A program made the position numbers and the translations under genes. Source: Cohnella endophytica (GTDB lineage Bacteria; Bacillota; Bacilli; Paenibacillales; Paenibacillaceae). From it: a stretch of DNA of 64,000 nucleotides. The notes under the pieces were generated by a model. That model was given only the letters and a program-made list of their open reading frames with translations, ran no database searches and was not told the origin of the DNA. How positions within the stretch are numbered: position 1 is the stretch's first letter; every line of letters starts with the position of its first letter. The stretch is from positions 434,001 through 498,000 of the forward strand of contig NZ_RBZM01000005.1 of the NCBI RefSeq assembly GCF_003628305.1, given 5' to 3'. Below are positions 54,077 through 63,173 of this stretch, piece by piece.

Positions 54077-55642
54077 CTAGGCTTTTTCCGTTCCCATGTT
54101 TGTCGGAGCTTCCGTGCTTGCTGCTACTTCGGCATATGCCCTGTCGACCGGCAGCAACTCGCACTTCGCCCATTCCACGAATAAACGAGTAAGGTGAGGA
54201 TCCCACTGATCTCCGCCGCCGTTTTCCAAAATGCCGAGCGCCCGTTCGGGGGACATGCCTTTCCGATAAGGGCGATCAGACGTCATGGCATCGTAAGCAT
54301 CGGCGATCGCGATAACGCGCCCCGGATAAGGGATAGCTTCTCCGGCTAAGCCGTCGGGATAACCCCTGCCGTTATATTGCTCATGGTGTGAACGTACGCC
54401 GGGGAGCAGCTTGGCCATCGCTTCGGCGGGTTCGATCTGCAGCAGGATTTTCTCGCCGAGCACCGGATGAAGCTTGATAAGATCGAATTCCTCGTCCGTC
54501 AGCTTGCCTTCCTTCAGCAATACCGCATCCCGTACCCCGATTTTGCCGATATCGTGCAGTAAAGCGGTTTTGCGCAACGTCTCCAAGTCCGAGGGATCCA
54601 TTCCGGCTAGCCTGCCGATCCGCACCGAATATTGCGCTACGCGCTCCGAATGGCCGGCGGTATAAGGATCGCGCGCGTCCAAGGCGGCCGCCAAAGTCGT
54701 GAAGTAACTCTGAAGCAGCTGTTCGTTCAGCTTCTCCCGGGTTTTCAATCCGTCCAGCATGTGATTAAAGCCGGATACTAGCTTAGAGAACTCATCGGAA
54801 TACAGGTCGGGAGCGCGATTGTCGAAGTTGCCTTCCTTGACTCCGCCCATCAATTCGTACAGATTGCGGATCGGCGTCTGAATGTCCCGAGACAGCAACC
54901 AGGCGCCCAGCGAGGAGAAAGCGACGCCTACGACGAGAATGATCGCCGCCCACTTCCAATATTCGACGCTTTTGTCCCCCGATAGGTTCTGGAAGCGAAT
55001 TTGCCCGGCAAGGGCGAACAAAAACAGCGGAAACGTGCCGATCAGGAAGGCGCTGAGCTGAAACTTCTTCTGAATCGAGACGAGCACGCGGCCGTCCAAG
55101 GACAGATCGGCATCGAAGCGTTCTTTCGCTGTCCGATGAATATGGTCAAGCATCGGCCGGATGGCCTGAACGTTAAGGAAAAATTCGATCATTGCGTGGA
55201 GTGAAGCGATGAGCACCGCGCCGATGCCGGCAAACCCTATGTAATAGTAGGGAATATCGATCCAGCCTTGGCGGATGGAAGCAAAGGCCAAGCAAATGCC
55301 GGGAATCGAGAGGCCAAGCAGATGCGGGCCGAAAATCCTCTGAACGGCGAGAATCGGGAATCGGTGGGTCTGCAGGTAACTCGACTGAAGCTGAGACAAC
55401 GTCAGTGGTCCGCTTTCGAACGTCGAACGGATCGGTCTTAAATGCCGACGCAAGACGACCCTTTCGCAACTAAGCATGACGAGCAACGAGAAAAATAAAA
55501 TTCCGGCAAGCCGCCAAGTTTCGACGAGGGGAATCTGAAGAGACGAGAAGATGAACAGACTTCCGACGCCAAGCACTGCGATCGCCGAGCCCACGACGTA
55601 ATTGACGAAAAGTTGGCGCAAAAACTTCGAATAGAAGCTCAA
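54077..55642 (-). CDS. Membrane HD-GYP domain protein (probable cyclic-di-GMP phosphodiesterase)
   Basis: About 521 residues. The TTG at 55642 is the likelier start because AAGAAGG is seven bases upstream; a TTG at 55648 is too close to it. The N-terminal half has about six hydrophobic helices, followed by a HAMP-like linker (SRDIQTPIRNLYELMGGVKE). The C-terminal third is a complete HD-GYP domain: DARDPYTAGHSERVAQYS, LLHDIGKIGV near residue 365, HHEQYNGRGYPDGLAG, and DAYDAMTSDRPYRKG. Such enzymes hydrolyse cyclic di-GMP, and the membrane part probably senses a signal. A sensor domain of known type is not recognised in the helices. Confidence 0.9.
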   Translation of the reverse strand: MSFYSKFLRQLFVNYVVGSAIAVLGVGSLFIFSSLQIPLVETWRLAGILFFSLLVMLSCERVVLRRHLRPIRSTFESGPLTLSQLQSSYLQTHRFPILAVQRIFGPHLLGLSIPGICLAFASIRQGWIDIPYYYIGFAGIGAVLIASLHAMIEFFLNVQAIRPMLDHIHRTAKERFDADLSLDGRVLVSIQKKFQLSAFLIGTFPLFLFALAGQIRFQNLSGDKSVEYWKWAAIILVVGVAFSSLGAWLLSRDIQTPIRNLYELMGGVKEGNFDNRAPDLYSDEFSKLVSGFNHMLDGLKTREKLNEQLLQSYFTTLAAALDARDPYTAGHSERVAQYSVRIGRLAGMDPSDLETLRKTALLHDIGKIGVRDAVLLKEGKLTDEEFDLIKLHPVLGEKILLQIEPAEAMAKLLPGVRSHHEQYNGRGYPDGLAGEAIPYPGRVIAIADAYDAMTSDRPYRKGMSPERALGILENGGGDQWDPHLTRLFVEWAKCELLPVDRAYAEVAASTEAPTNMGTEKA

Positions 55643-55739
55643 TTTCAAACCTTCTTTCTAAGGTGACATCCGTCGCAAGTGGGTATTCATTCCTTCTTTC
55701 CTATTCCACGCGAGAACGCATGACTCCTTTAATTAACCT

Positions 55740-55768
55740 TTGTAAGCAGGTGAATTATAAGTCATAAT
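55740..55768 (+). promoter_or_regulatory. Sigma-A-like promoter of the yesN operon
   Basis: TTGTAA (55740-55745) and CATAAT (55763-55768) are separated by exactly 17 bases, placing a start site near 55775, about 40 bases upstream of the ATG. Confidence 0.5.
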
Positions 55769-55774
55769 CATATA

Positions 55775-55788
55775 TTATAGCGCTTACA
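55775..55788. promoter_or_regulatory. Probable CcpA cre site
   Basis: On the minus strand TGTAAGCGCTATAA fits the cre consensus TGWAARCGYTWNCW at all but one position. It overlaps the predicted transcription start of the yesN-yesM operon, where CcpA binding would block transcription when preferred sugars are present. Confidence 0.6.
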
Positions 55789-55815
55789 CTTTCGGGTTTA
55801 ATTGGGGGATTACGG

Positions 55816-57444
55816 ATGTATAAAGTAATCATCGTCGATGATGAAGCGGTTGTTCGGGTCGGGTTGAAAAATACGATCGCTTGGAACGATCACGGCTTCG
55901 AGCTGATCGGCGACTACGCGAACGGACGGGAAGCTTGGGAAGTCGTAGAGCAACATAAGCCGGAACTCGTGATCTCGGACATCAGTATGCCCTTCATGGA
56001 CGGTTTAGAGCTCGCGGGGCTAATATCGGCGCAATATCCCTATATCAAATTGATCATTCTAACGGGGTTCGACGAGTTCGAATACGCGCAACAAGCGATT
56101 AGGCTTAAAGTGTCGGATTTTATCCTGAAACCGATTACGGCGAAAGAAATTCGCGGTCTTCTCGATCGCGTCAAGGGAGAGATGGACGAGGAGACGAAGC
56201 ATCGGGAAGATCTCGGTCGCCTGAACAGCCAGCTTAGCCAGAGTCTTCCGTTGCTTAAGGAACGTTTCCTTGAGCGCCTTGTCGCCGTCGGCCTCGGCAG
56301 AGCGGAAATCGCGGAGAGGTTCGCCTACTTCGGGCTGAAGCCGGTAGCCCCGTTGCATCTCGTCATGGTCGTCGATATCGACGATTTCGGCGATCGCGAG
56401 CTTCATTCCTACGAACACGATGCCGAGTTTCTGCGCTTCGCCGCATTCGATATTTTCAAAGAAACGCTAGAGTACGAGCAGGGAGAAAGCATGTTCTTCC
56501 GTACGCGGGAAGAGAAGATGGTCGCGATCTTGTCGGGCTGCGAGAATGAGGGCATGCTCAACGAGAGGGCTTTCTCTTTGGCGGAAAGAGTCCGTTATCA
56601 TATCGAGAAATACTTGAAGTTCACGGTAACGATCGGAATCGGAAGCGCTGTGGAGCATCTGGAGCAATTGCCTACGTCCTATAAGAGCGCATTGTCGGTA
56701 CTAGATTATCGGTTCCTCCTTGGCAAGAATCGGATATTGAGTATTCTAGACCTGGAAGGCAAGCCCTCGTTCGTATCCCCAAACCTGGATTGGGATCGGA
56801 AGCTGGCTTCCGCGATTCGAAGCGGTTCTCTTCAGGAAGCTTTCGAATTGATCGAGAACGGCGTGGTCGAGCTCAAAACCTCGTTTACTTCCGTTGAGCC
56901 TTGTTTCCTGCAATTGCAGAAGGTCGTTCTTACTTTAATGAATACGGTTCAAGAGCTCATTGTCGACGATAAAGAAACATCGCTCGAATGGCAGATGAGA
57001 TTGATGGAGATTTACCGGTTCAAGACGCTGGACGAGGTTGAGCTTTGGTTAAAGGATATCGTGCGTTCCGTAGTTACGACCGTCGCGGACAACCGCAATC
57101 ATTTCACGAATATGCAAATTCATCGCGCGGTCGAATACATCCGGACGAATTATATGAACGAGAAGATGTCGCTGCAGGATCTCTGCCGCCACGTTCTCAT
57201 GAGCACGAGTTATTTCAGCCTCTTGTTCAAACAACATACCGGGGAGACGTTCATTGAATATTTAACCGGGGTACGCATCGGCAAAGCCAAAGAATTGCTT
57301 CACCATACTTCTTTGAAGTTTTACGAAATCGCCGAGCAGGTGGGCTACAAGGATCCGAACTACTTCAGCATATTGTTCAAGAAACACGCGGGAGCTACGC
57401 CGAAGGATTACCGCGAGAAGCTGCTAAAGGAGAACGGTGCCTAA
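55816..57444 (+). CDS. YesN-type AraC-family response regulator
   Basis: 542 residues. Receiver domain 1-120 with the acidic pocket Asp8-Asp9, phosphoacceptor Asp55 (LVISDISMPFMDG) and Lys near 106 (ILKPI). A long middle region of about 300 residues is typical of YesN proteins. The C-terminal AraC double helix-turn-helix (about 440-540) has LQDLCRHVLMSTSYFSLLFK and VGYKDPNYFSILFKKHAG. It should activate the downstream sugar-uptake genes when phosphorylated by the kinase encoded next, which it overlaps by eight bases. A cre site at its promoter suggests carbon catabolite control. Confidence 0.92.
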   Translation: MYKVIIVDDEAVVRVGLKNTIAWNDHGFELIGDYANGREAWEVVEQHKPELVISDISMPFMDGLELAGLISAQYPYIKLIILTGFDEFEYAQQAIRLKVSDFILKPITAKEIRGLLDRVKGEMDEETKHREDLGRLNSQLSQSLPLLKERFLERLVAVGLGRAEIAERFAYFGLKPVAPLHLVMVVDIDDFGDRELHSYEHDAEFLRFAAFDIFKETLEYEQGESMFFRTREEKMVAILSGCENEGMLNERAFSLAERVRYHIEKYLKFTVTIGIGSAVEHLEQLPTSYKSALSVLDYRFLLGKNRILSILDLEGKPSFVSPNLDWDRKLASAIRSGSLQEAFELIENGVVELKTSFTSVEPCFLQLQKVVLTLMNTVQELIVDDKETSLEWQMRLMEIYRFKTLDEVELWLKDIVRSVVTTVADNRNHFTNMQIHRAVEYIRTNYMNEKMSLQDLCRHVLMSTSYFSLLFKQHTGETFIEYLTGVRIGKAKELLHHTSLKFYEIAEQVGYKDPNYFSILFKKHAGATPKDYREKLLKENGA

Positions 57445-59227
57445 GATGTCCAAAGAACGAAAGCTGCGCGTGCCCCTCTTCCCGCTGAAGAGCATCCAAT
57501 CGAATATTTCCTTGGCTTTCTCTTTGCTCATTCTTGCCGCGATCGTACTCACGAGTCTCGTAAGCTATCAAGTGTCCGTCAACGCCGTCCAGAGCAATTC
57601 TAAAGGATACATCGAGGAAATCATCAAGCAGGTCAATATGAACATCCAGTCGTACGTCGACAACATGGAAAATATATCCTTGCTCGCAATGACGAACAAA
57701 GACGTGAAATATTACATATCCGATAATAGCTTCATTAGCTCGGAGGATCGCCGGACGTACGAGAAGCGAATATCGGATTTGTTCCAATCGATTCTATACA
57801 CTCGCACGGACATCGCTTCAATTATGGTGTTCGGTTATAACGGACGTTTCGTCTCCGATCGGCGGATCACGAGCTTGAACCCGAACGCCCGGCTTCAAGA
57901 GCAGGTTTGGTACAAGACGGCCAAGGCAGCCGGCGGCAAGTCGGTTATCTCGGCACCCCACGTGCAGAACATTATCCGGAACGAGTATAGATGGGTGGTT
58001 TCGTTAAGCAGAGAGCTGAAAAGCACGGACGGAATCACGGCGGAAGGCGTGTTCCTCGTGGACCTGAACTTAAGCGTCATCAATGACATCTGCAGCAATA
58101 TTAACCTAGGCAAGAAAGGATATTTATTCATCGTAGACGGGGCCGGTAATATCGTCTACCATCCGCAGCAACAGCTGATCGATAGCAAGCTGAGAACGGA
58201 ACTCATCTCGGAAGTGATTCAAGCTTCCAGCGGCAGTTCCTTCGTCGCCAATGACGCGGACGGCAAACGCATCTATTCCGTTCAGGATACGAATTTCGGT
58301 TGGAAGATCGCGGGCGTCGCCTATTCGGACGATCTGATCGCAAGCACGTCCGATTTGCGAAATTCCATCGTGCTCTATTCTTTATGCGGCTTGATGATCT
58401 CGTTATTGATCTCCGTCTGGCTGTCGCACCGCTTGACCAAGCCGATCAAAGAGCTGCAATCGGACATGAAGCAAGTGGAGAAAGGGAACTTCGATATTCA
58501 GACCGAGATCGGGCAGATGAACGAGATCGGACAGTTGGGCCGTTCGTTCAATATGATGGTAAGCCGAACGAAGTTCCTGATGGAGGAAATGATCCATAAC
58601 CAGGAGAGCAAGCGCAAGAGCGAACTCCTGCTGTTGCAGTCGCAGATCAATCCTCATTTCCTGTACAATACGCTCGATTCGATCGTATGGATGGCGGAAC
58701 AGAAACAGCACGAAGAGGTCGTGCTCATGACCTCCGCGCTTGCCAAGCTGTTCCGGGCAAGCATTACGAAGGATCAGGAGCTCGTACCGATTCGAGTCGA
58801 GATCGAACATATCAACAACTATTTGCTAATCCAGAAAATGAGATATAACGACGAGCTCGATTACGCGCTCGATATCGACGAAGCGATATTGCCGTATAAG
58901 ACGCTTAAGATCCTGTTGCAGCCGTTCGTGGAAAACGCGATTTACCACGGCATTCGCAACAGATACGGGATCGAGGACGGTCTTATTACGATCCGCGGCA
59001 GGCTGAACAACGATCAGATCGTCTTCGAAGTCGAGGATAACGGGTTCGGAATGACGCCGGAGCAGTTGAATCGGTTGCGGCAGAGCCATGAAGGCGACAA
59101 GGGAATCGGAATTCGCAACGTTAACGAACGAATCAAGCTTTATTTCGGACATGAGTACGGTATACAAATTCGCAGCGAGATCGAAGTCGGTACGTGCGTT
59201 ACGATTACGATCCCCAAACTCGAATAG
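57437..59227 (+). CDS. YesM-type sensor histidine kinase
   Basis: 596 residues from GTG 57437; ATG 57446 is the alternative, but AAGGAG sits nearer the GTG. Two membrane helices (about 21-43 and 305-330) flank an extracellular Cache-like sensor. A HAMP segment (SHRLTKPIKELQSDMKQVEK) leads to a LytS/YesM-type kinase with the phosphorylated His407 in INPHFLYNTLDSIVWM. The ATPase has the N box (QPFVENAIYHGI) and G box (DNGFGMTPEQ, then GIGIRNVNER). It pairs with the preceding regulator and probably senses an extracellular carbohydrate or the binding protein. Confidence 0.92.
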   Translation: MPKMSKERKLRVPLFPLKSIQSNISLAFSLLILAAIVLTSLVSYQVSVNAVQSNSKGYIEEIIKQVNMNIQSYVDNMENISLLAMTNKDVKYYISDNSFISSEDRRTYEKRISDLFQSILYTRTDIASIMVFGYNGRFVSDRRITSLNPNARLQEQVWYKTAKAAGGKSVISAPHVQNIIRNEYRWVVSLSRELKSTDGITAEGVFLVDLNLSVINDICSNINLGKKGYLFIVDGAGNIVYHPQQQLIDSKLRTELISEVIQASSGSSFVANDADGKRIYSVQDTNFGWKIAGVAYSDDLIASTSDLRNSIVLYSLCGLMISLLISVWLSHRLTKPIKELQSDMKQVEKGNFDIQTEIGQMNEIGQLGRSFNMMVSRTKFLMEEMIHNQESKRKSELLLLQSQINPHFLYNTLDSIVWMAEQKQHEEVVLMTSALAKLFRASITKDQELVPIRVEIEHINNYLLIQKMRYNDELDYALDIDEAILPYKTLKILLQPFVENAIYHGIRNRYGIEDGLITIRGRLNNDQIVFEVEDNGFGMTPEQLNRLRQSHEGDKGIGIRNVNERIKLYFGHEYGIQIRSEIEVGTCVTITIPKLE

Positions 59228-59238
59228 GGGGTACGGCC

Positions 59239-60225
59239 ATGCGCAAGCAACGTTGGACGATCGCGCTGTTCCTGATTTTGTTCACGGTCGCGCTGTATTC
59301 GTCCCTATACTATAAAATGATTTTCGGTGCCGCCCATCACGATCGGCACGTTACCGTTATCCTGAAGTCTTTGAACGTGAGACAGGATTTCTGGCAAGCG
59401 GTCAACAAAGGAGCGGAAGCGGCCGCCAAGGAAATGGGAGCGGAGCTCACCGTCGCAGGTCCGCTTCAGGAAGGCGACGTCAATGATCAGATTCGAATTC
59501 TGGAACAAGAGATCGACCGGAAGCCGGATGCGATCGTAGTTGCGCCCCTGATCGACGATCGAATGCCCGGAATTCTGGCCAAGGTTCGCTCGGCCGGCAT
59601 TAGGCTTGTCGTCATCGATACGCCGCCGGACATGAAACCAGCTCCCGTCGTCGTGTCCAATGACCACGTCGAAGCCGGACGGCTGGCGGGGGAGACGTCC
59701 TTGACCGAGACGAACAACCGTCCGATCATCGCGATCATTAGCGACGCACCGGAATCCCAAATCTCGCAACAACGGCTGGAGGGACTTAAGCAATCGCTGG
59801 CAGGCAACAAGGAAAGCGCGAACGAAATCTATTATGCCGGGAATTCCGAAGATAAGGCATACGCAATCGCCAAACGGCTGCTCATTCAGGACAAGCCTTT
59901 TAATACGTTTATTACGCTGAACGAATCGGCGACATTGGGCGTCGCCAAGCTGCTGGAAGAGCAGCAGAAAGCGGACGTCATCCATCTGATCGGATTCGAC
60001 AGCTCCGTGGATGAAATCCAACTCCTAGAGTCCGGCACGTTAAATGCCGCGATCGTGCAGAAGCCGTTCAACATGGGGTACTTGGGAGTCAAGACGGCAT
60101 TGAGGCTCATAGACCGGAAAAAAGTAGCGCCCGCGACTTACATCGAATCGAACGTGATCACGAAGCTGAATATGTACACCCCGGAAAACCAGAAGCTCTT
60201 GTTTCCGTTCATCAACAATAAATAA
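59239..60225 (+). CDS. Membrane-anchored periplasmic-binding-protein-type sugar sensor/binding protein
   Basis: 328 residues from ATG 59239, where TAGGGGG precedes the start. An uncleaved-looking signal anchor (residues 6-24) is followed by an RbsB/LacI-like fold: VTVILKSLNVRQDFWQAVNK, DAIVVAPLIDD, RLVVIDTPPD, VVSNDHVEAGRLAGE and HLIGFDSS. It lacks a lipobox. Placed 11 bases after the kinase gene, it is likely an accessory sensor that presents ligand to YesM, as proposed for similar operons. Transport with another permease is the alternative. Confidence 0.85.
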   Translation: MRKQRWTIALFLILFTVALYSSLYYKMIFGAAHHDRHVTVILKSLNVRQDFWQAVNKGAEAAAKEMGAELTVAGPLQEGDVNDQIRILEQEIDRKPDAIVVAPLIDDRMPGILAKVRSAGIRLVVIDTPPDMKPAPVVVSNDHVEAGRLAGETSLTETNNRPIIAIISDAPESQISQQRLEGLKQSLAGNKESANEIYYAGNSEDKAYAIAKRLLIQDKPFNTFITLNESATLGVAKLLEEQQKADVIHLIGFDSSVDEIQLLESGTLNAAIVQKPFNMGYLGVKTALRLIDRKKVAPATYIESNVITKLNMYTPENQKLLFPFINNK

Positions 60226-60244
60226 CTTTTCAATGGAAGGATTC

Positions 60245-61531
60245 GTGCTGCTTATGCAACCCATGGCCCGCAAGTTACGGCGTTTCGTCGCGGTTGCCGC
60301 CGCGTTACTCGTTATGTTCACGCTTGCTTCGTGCATGAAGTCCGACTCGGAGCCCGTTCCGTCTCCCAAGGAGAAGAGGGCACTCATTCGATTCGTCGCC
60401 GCCGAGTACAGTTCGGAGACGAAACCGATATTGGAGAAGCTCGTAAAAGAGTTCGAGTTAAAAAATCCGCTGATCCACGTCGAACTGCAGGTGGCGAACT
60501 GGGACATACTCGACGGGATCTATACGACGATGATCAGCAAGAACCAGCCTCCGGATCTTCTGAATACGAACGTCTACGCGCATTTCGCCAAGGACGGATT
60601 GTTAAACGACTTCAAGGACATTATTTCCCCGGAGCTCGAGAGCAAGCTCCAACCTAATCTTCTGAACATGGATCAAATGAACGGTACGCAGTATGCGATC
60701 CCTTACGTAGCTACGATCAGACAACTCTATTACAACAAGGAACTATTCAAGAAAGCCGGCATTGCGGCTCCGCCTCGAACGTGGTCCGAGCTCATGGAAG
60801 ACGCGCGAAAGATCAAAGCGACCGGGGCGGCGAGCGGATTCGGCGTCGACTTGACGGATAACGAGACGCAGGCGTCCCTATCTTACGTGTTCTATGGTTC
60901 CGGCGGAACTTGGATCAAGGGCGGGCAATGGACGATCAATTCGCCAGACAACGTCGAGGGCTTAACCTTTTTGAAGGAATTATTCGACAAAGGGCTTACC
61001 GATCCCGAACCGACCGTCACGACGAGGGACGAGAAGCAGCGCATTCTGGGGAACGGCGAGCTGGGAATGATGATATCGGGCAATTACTTCGCTTCGGTCG
61101 TCCCCAAGGAGTTCCCCGATCTGAAATGGGGAGTCGGACCGATTCCGGTCAAGGACGGAGAGCCCCCGATCACTTTCGGCGTTCACGACGTGCTGGTCTC
61201 GTTCAGGACGGATCATACGGACAAAGAGGCTTTGGCCAAGTTTCTCGATTTCCTGTATGACGATTCGTCCTACGAGGAGATGGTCAAGCGCGAAGGTTTC
61301 CTCCCCGTTACGACGACGGTCGGCGAGCAACTTGCCGGCCGCGACGAGGGCATGAAGCAGAATTTGAAGGCGCTGAGCAAAGCCAAGTTCTATCCCGTGC
61401 AAGAGCCGTCTTGGCAAGCGGTATTGGATTACGCAAGGAAAATGGGTGACGCCGTTCTATACGGGCATACGTCTCCGCAGCAGGCATTGGATCTGCTGCA
61501 ACAATTCGCGGAGTCGAAGAGCGGACGGTAA
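60245..61531 (+). CDS. Family 1 extracellular solute-binding lipoprotein
   Basis: About 428 residues. The start could be GTG 60245 or ATG 60254; both lie downstream of GGAAGG at 60235. The lipobox TLASC makes it a lipid-anchored surface protein. The mature part matches sugar-binding proteins: LEKLVKEFELKNPLIHVELQ, YAIPYVATIRQLYYNKELFK and GELGMMISGNY. It continues the yesN-yesM transcript within 20 bases. It has no permease partner of its own directly after it, so it may share the permease at 63174 or work in sensing. Confidence 0.87.
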   Translation: MLLMQPMARKLRRFVAVAAALLVMFTLASCMKSDSEPVPSPKEKRALIRFVAAEYSSETKPILEKLVKEFELKNPLIHVELQVANWDILDGIYTTMISKNQPPDLLNTNVYAHFAKDGLLNDFKDIISPELESKLQPNLLNMDQMNGTQYAIPYVATIRQLYYNKELFKKAGIAAPPRTWSELMEDARKIKATGAASGFGVDLTDNETQASLSYVFYGSGGTWIKGGQWTINSPDNVEGLTFLKELFDKGLTDPEPTVTTRDEKQRILGNGELGMMISGNYFASVVPKEFPDLKWGVGPIPVKDGEPPITFGVHDVLVSFRTDHTDKEALAKFLDFLYDDSSYEEMVKREGFLPVTTTVGEQLAGRDEGMKQNLKALSKAKFYPVQEPSWQAVLDYARKMGDAVLYGHTSPQQALDLLQQFAESKSGR

Positions 61532-61697
61532 AATACTAGATTATCGTCCGATTTCGGATTAGGAAGAAAACAAAGAATTCATGGAAGATATTCGATAGAG
61601 ACTTCAGCCCTCTCAACTTATGATGAAATCAAGCGCTAGGATTCGATTATGAATTCAGAAAAAGCGTAAAACATCATTCGTGGGAGGGTTTGTTTTA

Positions 61698-63086
61698 ATG
61701 AAATCGAACAAAAAGTTTACAGTGCTCGGCATCGCGGCCATCGTCGCAGCTTTATCGCTTGCGGGTTGCGGCTCGAAGAACAACAATGCGTCCCCGTCGG
61801 CATCTCCTTCGGAATCTCCTTCCGCGTCGACACCGGCCGCAACTGAGTCGGCTAGCGCTCCGGCGTCCGAATCGACGGACAACACGGTCAAGCTAAAGGG
61901 CGATTTCGAAATTCAATACTTCGTCGGCGGTTACGGCGATAAATGGTGGAAAAAAGTCATCGCCGATTTCAAAGCGGCGAATCCCGAGCTTAACGTGAAA
62001 GAATCCGGCGGACCGAAAATCAACGACCAAATGAAGCCGCGCTGGATCGGAGGCACTCCGCCCGATTTCGTATACATCGACGGAGCAGGCCTGAACGATC
62101 GCCAAATGGTAGAAGACGGCCAACTCGAGGATTTGACCGACTGGCTGAAAGACGCCAAGAACATCGACGGCGATCTCATCACCGACATCTTGGCGCAGCC
62201 CGCACAACAATTCGACGGGAAAGTATACAACATTCCGCTCGTTCTTAATTCATGGGGCGTGTTCTGGAACAAGGCGCTGTTCAAAGAAAAAGGTTGGACC
62301 GAACCGACCGACTTCCAATCTTTCCTTGACGTAAGCGACAAAATCAAAGCAAGCGGAATGACTCCTTTTATTCACACGGGTAAATATCCTTACTATATCA
62401 ATGGCTCGATTCTATATCCTGCGATCGTATCGGCCAACAACAACGATTTTACGATTCTTCAAGACATGGCGGCCAACAAAGTAGAAGCATACGAAAGCCC
62501 TGCTGTACTTGCCGCCTTGAATAAAATCGTTACATTGCGCGACAAAGGTTTCATCGATAAGGCATCCATCCAGATCAACCATACCGATTCGCAAATGCTA
62601 TTCTTGCAGAACAAAGACGCGTTCATCCCGAACGGTCTGTGGCTGCCGAACGAAATGTCCAAAGACATTCCGCAAGGCTTCGACTTCGGCTTCATTCCGT
62701 CCGTCACCCAGGACGCGGGCGGCAAGGTCGTTGCCAACACTTCCACCGCTACCGTAGCGATCGCGAAGAACGCCAAAAACAAAGACGCCGCTAAAGCTTT
62801 CATGCAATTCATCTTCTCCAAAGCGCAAGCTTCCCAATGGGCAGAGCTGAGCGGCGCGCCTTCCAATATCAAAGGCGACATCAGCAGCTCTAACGCGCCG
62901 AACTTCGTGAAAGACGCGGCGAAATATTTGACGGATCCGAACACCGTTGTTATACCTACCATCACATACAACGCCGACGTGGATAAGGCGATGATGGATG
63001 CGACGGATGCTCTTACGATCAGTAAGATCACGCCTGAAGAATGGGTCAAACGCGTAACCGACGTCGTTAAAAAAGTCGGTAAATAA
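61698..63086 (+). CDS. Sugar ABC transporter substrate-binding lipoprotein (NgcE-like)
   Basis: 462 residues. ATG 61698 was chosen because GGGAGGG ends nine bases upstream. The lipobox SLAGC is followed by a Ser/Ala/Pro-rich linker and a family 1 binding-protein fold: WWKKVIADFKAANPELNVKE, GTPPDFVYIDGAGLND, YNIPLVLNSWGVFWNKALFK, and IPNGLWLPNEM. The WWKK/NSWGVFWN pattern resembles NgcE-type binding proteins for N-acetylglucosamine or chitobiose, though the sugar cannot be fixed from sequence. It feeds the permease that follows after a hairpin and may have its own promoter in the 150-bp gap upstream. Confidence 0.88.
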   Translation: MKSNKKFTVLGIAAIVAALSLAGCGSKNNNASPSASPSESPSASTPAATESASAPASESTDNTVKLKGDFEIQYFVGGYGDKWWKKVIADFKAANPELNVKESGGPKINDQMKPRWIGGTPPDFVYIDGAGLNDRQMVEDGQLEDLTDWLKDAKNIDGDLITDILAQPAQQFDGKVYNIPLVLNSWGVFWNKALFKEKGWTEPTDFQSFLDVSDKIKASGMTPFIHTGKYPYYINGSILYPAIVSANNNDFTILQDMAANKVEAYESPAVLAALNKIVTLRDKGFIDKASIQINHTDSQMLFLQNKDAFIPNGLWLPNEMSKDIPQGFDFGFIPSVTQDAGGKVVANTSTATVAIAKNAKNKDAAKAFMQFIFSKAQASQWAELSGAPSNIKGDISSSNAPNFVKDAAKYLTDPNTVVIPTITYNADVDKAMMDATDALTISKITPEEWVKRVTDVVKKVGK

Positions 63087-63105
63087 ATCGTCTGAACAAG
63101 CTTAA

Positions 63106-63144
63106 GCGGAGGGTGATCGGGGCAACGCTTCGATCATCCTCCGC
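63106..63144 (+). terminator. Intercistronic hairpin between binding protein and permease genes
   Basis: GCGGAGGGTGATCG (63106-63119) pairs over 14 bp with CGATCATCCTCCGC (63131-63144) with one G-U pair. There is no T run. Such hairpins stabilise the upstream mRNA and keep the binding protein in excess over the permeases. Confidence 0.7.
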
Positions 63145-63173
63145 GAATTTATCCGGAGGGATGGTAGGGCAGT

